Shown here: positions 8,301 through 15,561 of the stretch, in pieces
Layout of the letters: each line of letters starts with the position of its first letter
How positions within the stretch are numbered: position 1 is the first letter of the stretch
Source of the DNA: Candidatus Atribacteria bacterium
GTDB taxonomy: Bacteria; Atribacterota; Phoenicimicrobiia; Phoenicimicrobiales; Stramentimicrobiaceae
Length of the DNA stretch: 16,120 bases
Assembly: GCA_016934875.1 (NCBI GenBank)
Contig: JAFGSC010000152.1
Span: 1 to 16,120 of the forward strand
Direction of reading: 5' to 3'
Made by a program: the position numbers and the translations under genes
Notes under the pieces: model-generated
The model's database searches: none
Told to the model about the DNA's origin: nothing
The model's input: the letters and a program-made list of their open reading frames with translations, nothing else

Positions 8301-8580
8301 AATTATTGGCAAGTAAAGATTGGCTCTGGGAATAATCCACCACCTGACGCACGGCTTCATCGTAAGCAATCTCCGGAAGATTGGGATTAAGTTTTTTAAG
8401 TGTCTGCCGCAAATAGCGAGTAAGAACTACTTCTCGGTCGGAAATTCTACCTAATAAACTGTCAGGACCATAAGTTTCCTGGTTATAAGCATACACTGAA
8501 TCCCAGTTAAGTTGATCGTGCAAGTAATCGGAAGTCGTTTTTTGTACTAAGGTATCTTCACTGTAACCGGGGGACATCAT
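5344..8580 (-). CDS. hsdR: Type I restriction enzyme R subunit (HsdR)
   Basis: This 1078-residue protein is the translocating endonuclease subunit of a type I restriction enzyme. It is close to the size of EcoR124I HsdR. The N-terminal PD-(D/E)xK nuclease has D151 in VDIVGF and E165-x-K167 in FVECKN. The SF2 motor follows: Walker A HTQGAGKS (299-306), DEAH at 403-406 and motif III-like GFTGTP (428-433). Later helicase motifs include a DVPSLANLYLDKPL segment and an AIARANR segment. The C-terminal ~250 residues are helical and should contact HsdM. All catalytic residues are present. ATG 8578-8580 overlaps the preceding stop (ATGA), and a GGAGGAG site six bases upstream lies inside the preceding gene. 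The protein would act with HsdM and HsdS to cut DNA lacking the methyl mark. It is the last gene of the operon. G+C drops in its 3' third, which may reflect recombination. Confidence 0.96.
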   Translation of the reverse strand: MMSPGYSEDTLVQKTTSDYLHDQLNWDSVYAYNQETYGPDSLLGRISDREVVLTRYLRQTLKKLNPNLPEIAYDEAVRQVVDYSQSQSLLANNFDKYKLFKDGVLVSFQGEHGEIKRERLRIFDFDKATNNHFLAVRELWVQGDLYRRRVDIVGFVNGIPLLFVECKNIHKDLKQAYQRNFADYKDTIPHFFHYNAIIMLANGEKAKIGTITAGFEHFHEWKRLSESDHGVVDMETLLKGVCGKNNFMDIFENFIAYDDSSGKQIKVLAKNHQYLGVNQVIKALKNPHRVKGKLGVFWHTQGAGKSYSMVFFTTKVHRKIGGNYTFLICTDRDDLDTQIYKTFAGCGVADNDRTPCRPSSGRHLAELMSQRKSYVFTTIQKFNQEVDPDEGYTRRDDIIVITDEAHRTQYGSLALNMRTALPKANFIGFTGTPLFKDDQITMQVFGKYVSTYDFQRSVEDKSTVPLYYDSRGDTLGVATNDINERIAEKLEEIEINDIDVSQRLERELKRDYHIITAEKRLNQIAQDFVQHYTTSWETGKAMLVCIDKLTCKRMYELIRQYWDQKAEEIRESWKMAAGEKKEYFSNQLIWMKETKMAVIVSEEQGEVEKFRKWGFDITPHRRLIKHGFELSDGTRIDVDSAFKKEEHPFKIAIVCAMWLTGFDVPSLANLYLDKPLKAHTLMQAIARANRVNGDKNNGLIIDYCGILKNLRKALATFTGTTDAGRTGGFGPGELDPTRTKEELLEELKQAIDLVSDFLSKRKAPLDGIINASGFERNKAIVAAKEAVNENDETRKKFEVMCREVFIKFKACLTIPGVNIYRHQYNAINIIYKSLQKDIERADISDIIKMLHKIIDESITVKQGKGKEPNKQYDISKIDFKKLHAEFVHDFKKSKVKNTIVQSLKSVIEKKLEQLIQRNPLRTDFQEHYENIIEEYNKEKDRQNIEATFEALLKFVQELDEEESRAVREGLDEETLAIYDLLLKPDLKPQEIQKIKKVAQGLLKTLKEKLKDMYKFQDKEPTRDAVKILIRNFLWDEKTGLPVENYSQNDVYKKAEAVFYHVFRAYPTVPSPYYAVVGI

Positions 8581-10691
8581 ACTTCTCCTCCATTGCCCAT
8601 CTGTCGCTCAAAAGCCTGCCGCACTAAGCTCATTATATAGGGCAATTCATCCAATGATGAAAATGATACCTCAACATCACCATTCCCCCATCGACCAAGA
8701 CCACTAACATCTTTACATTTACCCCTTGGATCACTGATGTCAGGAAACCTCATATTTAAAGAAAGGAGTAAACGCTTTGCTTGTGGTATAACATCAACAA
8801 AGTTCGTTTCAGCTTTATAAGCTACATAAAGCTTTAAAAACTCCTCATTAACCACCGGATCAAGGCATAAGACTTCCTTGCGAAACGCTTCAAATAATTC
8901 TTGACCAACACCGCCAAGAAGATGAGGATGATCTTTAATAGAGTATTCAACCTTCAACTGCGGCCGAGGTTGATAGGTATCCAAAATACTAACATCTAAT
9001 TGTGGCACCTGCCAGACTGAAACTGCCATTTCGCTTAAACGTTTTGCACGCGCTTTAATCGTATCAACATTCCAATGTTCAAGCTGACCTAATCCTTGAT
9101 TTAATTTAAGAGGGCTTTTCTTAAATCCACCCGACATATTTCTTTTCTTCATAAAAGGATGGTCACTGTATTCTGCATTATAACCAGTTAATGTCAGGTT
9201 ACCAAGAGTATGCAGTAATACTTCTTGAACATGTTCCCATTCTGGTCCAAGCACATCCCGCCATTCTTTTGATAGATTTTTATTCTGTGGCAAAATGTGC
9301 TCAATGGTATATTCGTCAACCGCAACCCGTTCCTTACGATCATAGTTCTCTAATCTTCGCAACCAATAACTGCGACGGGAAAAATTAAAAAGATCGCGCG
9401 TTTGAAATTCATTTTTAAATTCTTCATCTTGAGGAAAACGCCGATAGGATGGCAATAAAAGAAAATGAGCTTGAATACTTTCCAAATAGCGGTCTTTTTT
9501 CAATGCTTTGGAAAAAGTTGCAAATGTTTTGTTTAGAGAGTTAGTAGGGATTGAGCATATTGCTCGCCGGAATACATAAGATTCAACTAGGCGAACTGCA
9601 GTCAAAAAATCACCTTTTGACAAAATACCGTTATTATAGTCATTATAAAGTTCCAATAAAAAGGGATAAGCAACATCCACTTTCAATTCACGCAAGTCAT
9701 GGAATGCCCATCTTAGATCCTGTTCCTTTTCAGCCCCCAGAGCCATAGCGCAGAAATATTGTGCAAAATCGCGAATATCAGACACAAGTGATTCTACCCC
9801 CACCTTTGCCGTCTCGGGTGACCGGGAGTATGTCTTAAAGGCTTCGTACACCTTGTCCAGTCTGGGAACTTCACCCATTTTTACTGTTAAATAATGACGC
9901 ATAAAGTTATCAAAATAACTATCATAAGCTTCCTGTCCAAAGTCAACTTCCATTGGTCGCCAGTAATTCATATAAAGGTTTTTTTGCATTTCTGGTTTGA
10001 GTCCCATTAAGATGAAGTTACGAATTAAATCAGCTTGAGTAAGTTCTCTGCCAGTTGAATTCATACTCTCAAAAATTAGTTGGGGATTATCTTGATCTCT
10101 ACTTAATGAGATATCCACTACCATTAATTTTGCAATTCCTTTGCAGATTATTTCCAATCTATCTTGATATTCAGCAATCCACTTTTCAAAAAGCCTATAG
10201 TTTTCATTAATTCGGCGGGAATACTCTTTAGGTAATAATTTGTCGGAAACCACGGCAATAAGAGAATCTTTATCGGTTTGGGAGAGAATAAGTTTATAGT
10301 GACGTTCGTTCTCTTCCTCCGGATTGATGAGATAATAATGGCGTAGTTTACGGGGTGAAAAACCTTCCACCGGCTCATATTTAACATCACAGGTATTTTC
10401 TAGCGACTTCGCCAATGCGGCAATCAATAATGACAACGTCGTCAGACGTTGCTGGCCATCAATGACCAACAGGGGCGATTGATCGGTTATATGATAGAGC
10501 CCCTTTTCTATATATACGATAGAGCCGATAAAATGGGCTGTTATGTCATCCTTTTCACCAGACCGCACAATATCATCCCAGAGCTGGCGACATTCCCTCT
10601 CTGTCCAGGAATAGGTGCGCTGGTAAATTGGAATGACAAACTGTGGCGACTTTTTGATAAAGTTTAAAAATTTGGCTTCTGTGGCTTTCAT
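8577..10691 (-). CDS. DUF262/DUF1524 GmrSD-like nuclease with DUF5655-like C-terminus
   Basis: This 704-residue protein starts with a DUF262 (ParB/Srx-like NTPase) domain. Its marks are FVIPIYQRTYSW (18-29), HFIGSIVY (53-60), VIDGQQRLTT (76-85) and FESMNSTGRELTQADLIRNF (207-226). A DUF1524 HNH domain follows, with YTIEHILPQN (461-470, H465) and HTLGNLTLTGYNAEYSD (494-510). Residues about 595-695 resemble DUF5655. GmrSD and related DUF262-HNH proteins are NTP-stimulated nucleases, the founding one cutting glucosyl-hydroxymethylcytosine DNA. The specificity here cannot be read. Its ATG overlaps the hsdS stop (ATGA), and its own stop overlaps hsdR ATG. A near-perfect Shine-Dalgarno AAAGGAGGTG sits just upstream of its start. 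It is thus built into the type I operon rather than placed beside it. Accessory genes inside hsd loci are known (for example rlo genes), so the arrangement is not without parallel. Confidence 0.88.
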   Translation of the reverse strand: MKATEAKFLNFIKKSPQFVIPIYQRTYSWTERECRQLWDDIVRSGEKDDITAHFIGSIVYIEKGLYHITDQSPLLVIDGQQRLTTLSLLIAALAKSLENTCDVKYEPVEGFSPRKLRHYYLINPEEENERHYKLILSQTDKDSLIAVVSDKLLPKEYSRRINENYRLFEKWIAEYQDRLEIICKGIAKLMVVDISLSRDQDNPQLIFESMNSTGRELTQADLIRNFILMGLKPEMQKNLYMNYWRPMEVDFGQEAYDSYFDNFMRHYLTVKMGEVPRLDKVYEAFKTYSRSPETAKVGVESLVSDIRDFAQYFCAMALGAEKEQDLRWAFHDLRELKVDVAYPFLLELYNDYNNGILSKGDFLTAVRLVESYVFRRAICSIPTNSLNKTFATFSKALKKDRYLESIQAHFLLLPSYRRFPQDEEFKNEFQTRDLFNFSRRSYWLRRLENYDRKERVAVDEYTIEHILPQNKNLSKEWRDVLGPEWEHVQEVLLHTLGNLTLTGYNAEYSDHPFMKKRNMSGGFKKSPLKLNQGLGQLEHWNVDTIKARAKRLSEMAVSVWQVPQLDVSILDTYQPRPQLKVEYSIKDHPHLLGGVGQELFEAFRKEVLCLDPVVNEEFLKLYVAYKAETNFVDVIPQAKRLLLSLNMRFPDISDPRGKCKDVSGLGRWGNGDVEVSFSSLDELPYIMSLVRQAFERQMGNGGEV

Positions 10692-11881
10692 GTTTCCACC
10701 TCCTTTGAAATCTCTATGTTCGATTCCGAAACCTCAATCTCGCCGCTCATCAGGCGCGGCAATAATAAATCCCGAGCTTGGGCGAGTTTTTGGTTTTGAT
10801 CTAATAAAATAAGAATTTCATTAAGTGCAGGATTGGCAATTCCATCAAATAAGTCCATCAGATTTTGCGGAGGTAATATGGGATTTAAGTGCTTTATAGC
10901 TTCCCCCGCATGCTGAATAGTCGTGCCTTTTGCGTACGCGTTTATAACGCCCTGTATATAATGTGACTTCATTAAAAAATATAAATAGGATCGGTTTATC
11001 TTTTTATCTTTAATGATTAGTTTTCGAATACCTGTCGAATAACACCCTTCGAGTCCCATACTAACAATCCCAACTGAACCGTCCAATGAAATAACAATAT
11101 CGCTTTTTTCCAAAAGGGCGCTTTTGGCGTATTGCTCATCCACAAAAATACTCGGATTTCTGGTAACTAAATCGCTTACTCGGAAAAAAGGAAACGATCC
11201 AGATTCATAAGTTTCTAAATAATTATTGCTGCCCGGTTCAACCCCGCGCTTAAAAGTAACTAATCTATTTATCTTCTCTTTCTTCCACCCCTCTGGCACA
11301 CCATCAACTATCTTCACTTTCTCATGCCCCGGAAAGCGGAAATACACAAACCACTCGCGGAATAAAAGCCGCGCCGATTCTTCCAAAAGCTGTATCCGCC
11401 GGCGGTTGATGTTGGCAAGTGTGTCGTATTTTTTAATAATATCCACTATACACTCTCTGTCATTAGGATATGATATTTTGAACGAAAAAATTCTATCCTT
11501 TGTGAGGTTTGGGAATGTAGCACCGCTAGCAAATTGTAGTAGTCGATTAAGAGAATGTTCTATACAATATCTTATAAATAACGTGTCTGTTTGGGTCTTT
11601 CCTCTAATCGAACAGACACCTCTTCCGAGCGAATATTTTTGATCAGCCCAATTCATTCTTCCTGTCGTTGATCCTCTAACGCAAAATATCAGGTCACCAG
11701 TTTCACAATTCTTTGAAGACTTTGTAGTATATATCGTACAATCTGGATGATCATCACCAAATTCAGTAGGACCATTTAATAAAGGCAAGCCATTTCCTGT
11801 AGCATTATAAGTATTTCCCTTGGGAGAAGTGCCCATAATAATTTTTGCAACTGAACTTAATGTAACTTTTTGCGTTTTCAT
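10688..11881 (-). CDS. hsdS: Type I restriction-modification specificity subunit (HsdS)
   Basis: This 397-residue protein determines the DNA sequence recognised by the HsdMS methylase and HsdRMS nuclease. It has the usual two-repeat layout. Target-recognition domain 1 spans about 1-140. The central spacer helices span about 141-180 (IKKYDTLANINRRRIQLLEES, then ARLLFREWF). Domain 2 spans about 195-340, starting PEGWKKEKINRLVTFKRG. The distal conserved helices span 341-380 and end LLLPRLMSGEIEV. Both recognition domains are more A+T-rich than the central conserved region, as expected of exchangeable modules. Each half probably reads one part of a split target. The start ATG overlaps the hsdM stop, with only a weak GGGG upstream, so translation likely depends on re-initiation. 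The site itself cannot be predicted. Confidence 0.95.
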   Translation of the reverse strand: MKTQKVTLSSVAKIIMGTSPKGNTYNATGNGLPLLNGPTEFGDDHPDCTIYTTKSSKNCETGDLIFCVRGSTTGRMNWADQKYSLGRGVCSIRGKTQTDTLFIRYCIEHSLNRLLQFASGATFPNLTKDRIFSFKISYPNDRECIVDIIKKYDTLANINRRRIQLLEESARLLFREWFVYFRFPGHEKVKIVDGVPEGWKKEKINRLVTFKRGVEPGSNNYLETYESGSFPFFRVSDLVTRNPSIFVDEQYAKSALLEKSDIVISLDGSVGIVSMGLEGCYSTGIRKLIIKDKKINRSYLYFLMKSHYIQGVINAYAKGTTIQHAGEAIKHLNPILPPQNLMDLFDGIANPALNEILILLDQNQKLAQARDLLLPRLMSGEIEVSESNIEISKEVET

Positions 11882-13998
11882 ATCCCCAACTTCAAAAAAT
11901 TTTCACTAATTTTTCTTGCCAATTCAGCGGTTTGGTCATTCAATTTATCCAATTCAACATGAATAGCACGCATAGTTTCGCCAAAGTCAAAGTCCGGGTC
12001 TTCTTCCTCCGGTGCCACACCCACATACCTACCCGGGGTCAGGCTCCAGTCATTTTCTTTGAGTTCTATTTTATCCGCCAATTTTATCAATCCTTCCACA
12101 TCGCGCAGTTTCCCTTCCGGAAATCGCTCTACTAGCCACTCGGCTTGATGATTAAAATAGCGGGCAAGTTTCAATTGATTAACTGCTTTGTCACGCACCT
12201 CTTCGGCTTGTTTTTTGAGGTTGATAATCTTTCTTGTATTCCACTTATCGTTCTCTTTGGCGCTATAAGTATTCAGACACACATCAATTAAACGGTTGGC
12301 AAGCCGATATATTAATTCAGCTTCTTTAATCAGCTTATTGTTTCCCTCGACCAGCGTCTCCAATTCCTTGAGAGCTTCGGTAAGTTTAATGTTGTCATGA
12401 TTTTGCTTTTCCCACCAGACGCTTTTTTCCTGTGCTAGTTTGGTAAATGCCTGGCTGGCACCAGTGTACGCTTGCAGACAATCGGCTAATTCTTTTACTG
12501 TTTCTGCTTGTTTCCTGCCTGCTTGTGCCGTAATCGTCGCGGTAGGCAGGTATTGGGGAAGTGTAACCAAAAACGGCTGAAGCTCTTTATTTAATTTGGT
12601 AAAAACGGCTTCATAGTCTTGCGCCGGTGCTATACTTTGGACGGCTTCATTAAGTGTGGCAGAAATGTAATTCACCACCAAGTCATGAAAACGTTTGGTT
12701 TCACCCCGATAAAGCCAGATGATGGATAAAATATTTTGTAATTGCTCCGGACTGAAATCATAGATTTTACGCGTCACCTTGCGGAAGATATTGCGTGCGT
12801 CAATCATCAAGACTTTGTCTTTAAATTCCACTGGTTTAGATTTATTGAAAAACCACAGTTCACAGGGCACGGTTCGGGTATAAAAAAAGTTAGAACGAAT
12901 AGAAATCATGATATCCACATGACCGGTTTCGATCAGTTTTTCCCGCACTCTGGCTTCAGTATTTCCGGCGCTTGAAGCTTGTGACGACATCACAAATCCG
13001 GCTCTGCCTTGTTCAGCTAAATAACTGTAAAAATAACTGATCCAGACATAGTTGCCGTTACTGACTTTGCCTTTCTTATTTACTCCGGGCAGGCCAAAGG
13101 GTAAACGAGGGTCGTTTTTAATTTTGTCCGCATCAATCTCATCTACATTAAACGGCGGATTAGCCATCACAAAATCGGCTTTATTATATAAATTATGCGG
13201 ATCATCATAATAGGTAATCGCTTGTTTAATATCACCATCTAATCCATGCACAGCGAGATTCATTTTTGCCAGATCAATAGTTATTTTATTTTTTTCTAAG
13301 CCACAAAATTTCAAATTCGCGGTTGGGTTTTCGTGCAAATTCTCCACAAAACGAGCGCTCTGGACAAACATCCCGCCGCTCCCGCAAGCCGGATCCAGAA
13401 CGGTACCCCTTTTGGGTTCCAGCACATTGGCAATGAGTGAGACCAGAGAAATCGGCGTAAAAAACTCTCCACCGTCGTGGGCTTTTTGATCGGCAAACTG
13501 GGTAAGAAAATATTCATAAATACGGCCAAATACATCACCGTCAACTTTTTTCAGTTCTTCAGGATTCAAAGCCCGTAAAAGTTCACCCATAATTTCATTT
13601 GATAATTCTCGATATTCACTTTTTGGCAAAACACCGCGCAGGCTTTCATTATCTTCTTCAATGAATTCCATCGCATCAATAACAGCCTTGGCACGGTCAT
13701 CGCTATCTTTCAGCCCTACCAGATAATCAAATTCAGCTTGCGGACGTAAAAATATAGCCGATTTGCCACGAAAATTTTCTTTGGTGATAGCCGGCATTGA
13801 ACCATCCGATCTTTTAGGTAAACTTGCGATAATCTCTTTTTTTGCCGCTAAATAACGGCTGTAGGCATGGCGTAAAAAAACCAAACCCATCACCGGCATA
13901 AAATACTGGTTGCTGGCATAATTGGAATTAGCCCGGAGTGTATCCGCAGCACTCCAGAGTCTTTTTTCGATTGCTTCAATGTTTTCTAATTGTGTCAT
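11878..13998 (-). CDS. hsdM: Type I restriction-modification DNA N6-adenine methyltransferase (HsdM)
   Basis: This 706-residue protein transfers a methyl group from S-adenosylmethionine to adenine within the HsdS target. The N-terminal HsdM domain begins ENIEAIEKRLWSAADTLR. The gamma-class catalytic domain follows: GGEFFTPISLV (176-186), motif I DPACGSGGMF (202-211) and motif IV NPPF (280-283). It is longer than EcoKI HsdM (529 residues). The extra length is mainly a charged helical region at about 430-640, before the conserved tail LTPGRYVGV and FLKLGI. The ATG is the first start after an in-frame stop. GAGG lies 12 bases upstream, rather far, so read-through from radC (42-base gap) may help translation. 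Residues needed for catalysis are intact. Confidence 0.95.
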   Translation of the reverse strand: MTQLENIEAIEKRLWSAADTLRANSNYASNQYFMPVMGLVFLRHAYSRYLAAKKEIIASLPKRSDGSMPAITKENFRGKSAIFLRPQAEFDYLVGLKDSDDRAKAVIDAMEFIEEDNESLRGVLPKSEYRELSNEIMGELLRALNPEELKKVDGDVFGRIYEYFLTQFADQKAHDGGEFFTPISLVSLIANVLEPKRGTVLDPACGSGGMFVQSARFVENLHENPTANLKFCGLEKNKITIDLAKMNLAVHGLDGDIKQAITYYDDPHNLYNKADFVMANPPFNVDEIDADKIKNDPRLPFGLPGVNKKGKVSNGNYVWISYFYSYLAEQGRAGFVMSSQASSAGNTEARVREKLIETGHVDIMISIRSNFFYTRTVPCELWFFNKSKPVEFKDKVLMIDARNIFRKVTRKIYDFSPEQLQNILSIIWLYRGETKRFHDLVVNYISATLNEAVQSIAPAQDYEAVFTKLNKELQPFLVTLPQYLPTATITAQAGRKQAETVKELADCLQAYTGASQAFTKLAQEKSVWWEKQNHDNIKLTEALKELETLVEGNNKLIKEAELIYRLANRLIDVCLNTYSAKENDKWNTRKIINLKKQAEEVRDKAVNQLKLARYFNHQAEWLVERFPEGKLRDVEGLIKLADKIELKENDWSLTPGRYVGVAPEEEDPDFDFGETMRAIHVELDKLNDQTAELARKISENFLKLGI

Positions 13999-14040
13999 AG
14001 TTTTTGTTTACCTCATTAGATGTTTACTCTCTAACGGGGT

Positions 14041-14718
14041 TTACTTAAAAAGTAATCCTTTCTCCTTAAAACTGATATAACCGTCATCGGTAATGATGAT
14101 ATGGTCAAGTACTTCAATATCAAGAATGGTGCCCGATTGGATTAATTTTTCAGTGAGCTGGATATCCTCATCAGACACTTCCGTGTTTTTTGAGGGATGA
14201 TTGTGCGCCAAGATGACGGAAGAAGTAAAGTGGCGTATAGCTGGTTCAAATACTTCGCGCGGATGTACCAGCGTTTCCGTCAGTGTACCGATAGAAATAG
14301 TTTCTTTATGAATGAGCTGCTTGCGGGCATTGAGATATAGCACCATGAAATATTCTTTTTGCTTCCCTCGCAAATCAGCAAGCTGGGCAACGGTATCCCT
14401 TACGGAATCAAGAATAGGAAGAGAATCATTAAATGAACCAACCGCACGGCTGCCAAGCTCCAAAGCAGCCTTGATAGTAATGGCTTTGGTATTTTCCAGT
14501 CCCTTAATACCGATAAGATCATCTATCGAAACTGCCAGAATTTTTGATAAGGGATATTTTTTCAAGGTTTCCCTGGCAATATCTAAAGCACTTTTGCCTG
14601 TTCGACCAGTACGGATAAGGATGGCCAAAAGTTCAGCATCGCTTAAGTTTTCTGCTCCCTTTTCAGACAGTTTTTCTCTAGGTCTTTTATGTTTTGGTAA
14701 ATCTTTAATTTTTGGCAT
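14041..14718 (-). CDS. radC: RadC family JAB/MPN-domain protein
   Basis: This 225-residue protein has the full RadC layout. An N-terminal UPF0758 helix-hairpin-helix-like part reads RPREKLSEKGAENLSDAELL and LIGIKGLENTKA. The JAB domain carries the metal site H172-x-H174-P, S182 and D185 within AHNHPSKNTEVSDEDI. The common HNHPSG has Lys instead of Gly. RadC has no settled enzymatic role; its old link to DNA repair was withdrawn, and homologues are frequent on mobile and defence loci. It lies 42 bases before hsdM on the same strand, so it may head the restriction operon. I prefer ATG 14716-14718, although AAGGAG (14722-14727) is only three bases away; an in-frame TTG at 14728-14730 has no ribosome site of its own. 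Two palindromes precede the ribosome site. Confidence 0.92.
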   Translation of the reverse strand: MPKIKDLPKHKRPREKLSEKGAENLSDAELLAILIRTGRTGKSALDIARETLKKYPLSKILAVSIDDLIGIKGLENTKAITIKAALELGSRAVGSFNDSLPILDSVRDTVAQLADLRGKQKEYFMVLYLNARKQLIHKETISIGTLTETLVHPREVFEPAIRHFTSSVILAHNHPSKNTEVSDEDIQLTEKLIQSGTILDIEVLDHIIITDDGYISFKEKGLLFK

Positions 14719-14739
14719 GTTCTCCTTCAATCAAATCAT

Positions 14740-14777
14740 TTTGAATAATATTCAAACCCTCAGTTATTTTAATAACT
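14740..14777 (-). promoter_or_regulatory. Two palindromes in the radC leader
   Basis: TTTGAATAATATTCAAA (14740-14756) is a perfect palindrome with eight-base arms. AGTTATT-TT-AATAACT (14762-14777) is a second, with seven-base arms. Both lie directly upstream of the radC ribosome site. They could be operators or RNA hairpins; no known regulator motif is recognised. Confidence 0.4.
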
Positions 14778-14815
14778 TTAGTATGGGTTTATATACTCGC
14801 AAAATTATTTTTTTA

Positions 14816-14874
14816 ATTTTTCACCATATTTTGTTTGACACAATATTTAGTATATCCTATTTTTCACCATATTT
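14816..14874. repeat. Pair of identical 16-bp direct repeats upstream of radC
   Basis: ATTTTTCACCATATTT occurs at 14816-14831 and again at 14859-14874, 43 bases apart, about four helical turns. Read toward radC, a TATACT (14849-14854), usable as a -10 box, lies between them, but no good -35 accompanies it. Tandem regulator sites for the radC-hsd operon are possible. Apart from these and the palindromes, I see nothing else in 14719-14938. Confidence 0.4.
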
Positions 14875-14938
14875 AAGTAAATTTTTTAAAATTCGATATC
14901 AAATTACATAATTTTCACGTTTTCTTATTCTGTTTTTA

Positions 14939-15340
14939 TTATAAATTTTGTGAACTTGTAAAGCCTGACACAATATTGTTTTTCCAACCTAAATTTATTA
15001 GCTCTGGTAATTGGAGAGGATCTATGGGTTCTTTAAAGTTTACACATTGACTTTCTCTTAGGTTGATTATTTTCCGGGCGAGAGGTTCGCTTATTTGTAA
15101 TATTTTTATAAATTCATCCTGAGATACTGTATTGATATTTATAGTTTGAACTTCCGGTTTTAGGGAAGTGGTAGACAAAATTTGAGAATTATCGTAAAGA
15201 GAGAGCCTGTCTGCGTGCAGGCATACACAGGCAGGGTAAACTTCGGTTTTGGCAAGGGTGGAAATAGATATAGTTCTGGAAAGGACAATGATTAAAAAAG
15301 TAAAAATACTATATTTAGTATTTCTTTTTAAATATTGCAT
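14939..15340 (-). CDS. ComEA-like helix-hairpin-helix protein, signal-anchored
   Basis: This 133-residue protein has a basic start (MQYLKRNTKY), then a hydrophobic stretch (11-30), which could be a signal peptide cut after A30 or a membrane anchor. Residues about 68-125 resemble the ComEA helix-hairpin-helix fold: ININTVSQDEFIKILQ, then ISEPLARKIINLRES. The expected LPGIG is altered to LQISEP, so DNA binding may be weakened. ComEA proteins bind incoming DNA outside the membrane during transformation; that role here is only a possibility. The linker contains a comparatively G+C-rich palindromic insert coding PACVCLHADRLSL (see 15205-15232). The ATG lacks a clear ribosome site. The gene has the same orientation as radC but is 221 bases away, so it is probably transcribed separately. 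Confidence 0.65.
   Translation of the reverse strand: MQYLKRNTKYSIFTFLIIVLSRTISISTLAKTEVYPACVCLHADRLSLYDNSQILSTTSLKPEVQTININTVSQDEFIKILQISEPLARKIINLRESQCVNFKEPIDPLQLPELINLGWKNNIVSGFTSSQNL
15205..15232. repeat. GC-rich nested palindrome inside the ComEA-like gene
   Basis: GCCTGT (15205-15210) and ACAGGC (15227-15232) form outer arms around the inner palindrome CTGC-GT-GCAG (15211-15220). The surrounding gene is markedly A+T-rich. GTAAA flanks it at 15194-15198 and 15236-15240, 42 bases (14 codons) apart. Removing one interval keeps the frame. It looks like an inserted mobile palindrome in a tolerant linker. Confidence 0.5.
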
Positions 15341-15457
15341 TTATAATGTGCTCTTTTTAGTTTATTAGTACTTTTTAATATATTCGACAAAGGGTTGGTA
15401 AAATCCTTCTTTTTTGGAAGAAAAGTTTTAGGGGAGAAAAGTTTTTTAAAATATTTG

Positions 15458-15486
15458 TTGCAATCGGAAAAGAAGTGGGGTAAAAT
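15458..15486 (+). promoter_or_regulatory. Probable promoter of the helicase gene
   Basis: TTGCAA (15458-15463) and TAAAAT (15481-15486) are spaced by 17 bases, 75 bases before the helicase start. A second, weaker pair (TTGTTC, then CATATT) lies downstream at about 15500-15530. Confidence 0.5.
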
Positions 15487-15561
15487 AGGTTTACGAATTT
15501 TTGTTCGCACCTGCTTATTTAGACATATTTTTAATAAAACATTAGAAAGGAAGGAATTAAA

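Noticed and set aside
14312..14911. Plus-strand open frame of 199 codons over radC and its upstream region
   Set aside because: It is antisense to the well-conserved RadC; the C-terminal part is low-complexity A+T-rich sequence and no start signal is evident.
14836..14977. Repeated 12-mer TGACACAATATT at 14836-14847 and 14966-14977
   Set aside because: The second copy is inside the ComEA-like coding end; with this A+T-rich composition it may be chance and there is no third copy.
15328..15510. Minus-strand 60-codon frame overlapping the start of the ComEA-like gene
   Set aside because: Lys/Phe-rich low-complexity translation with no ribosome site; it overlaps the helicase promoter.
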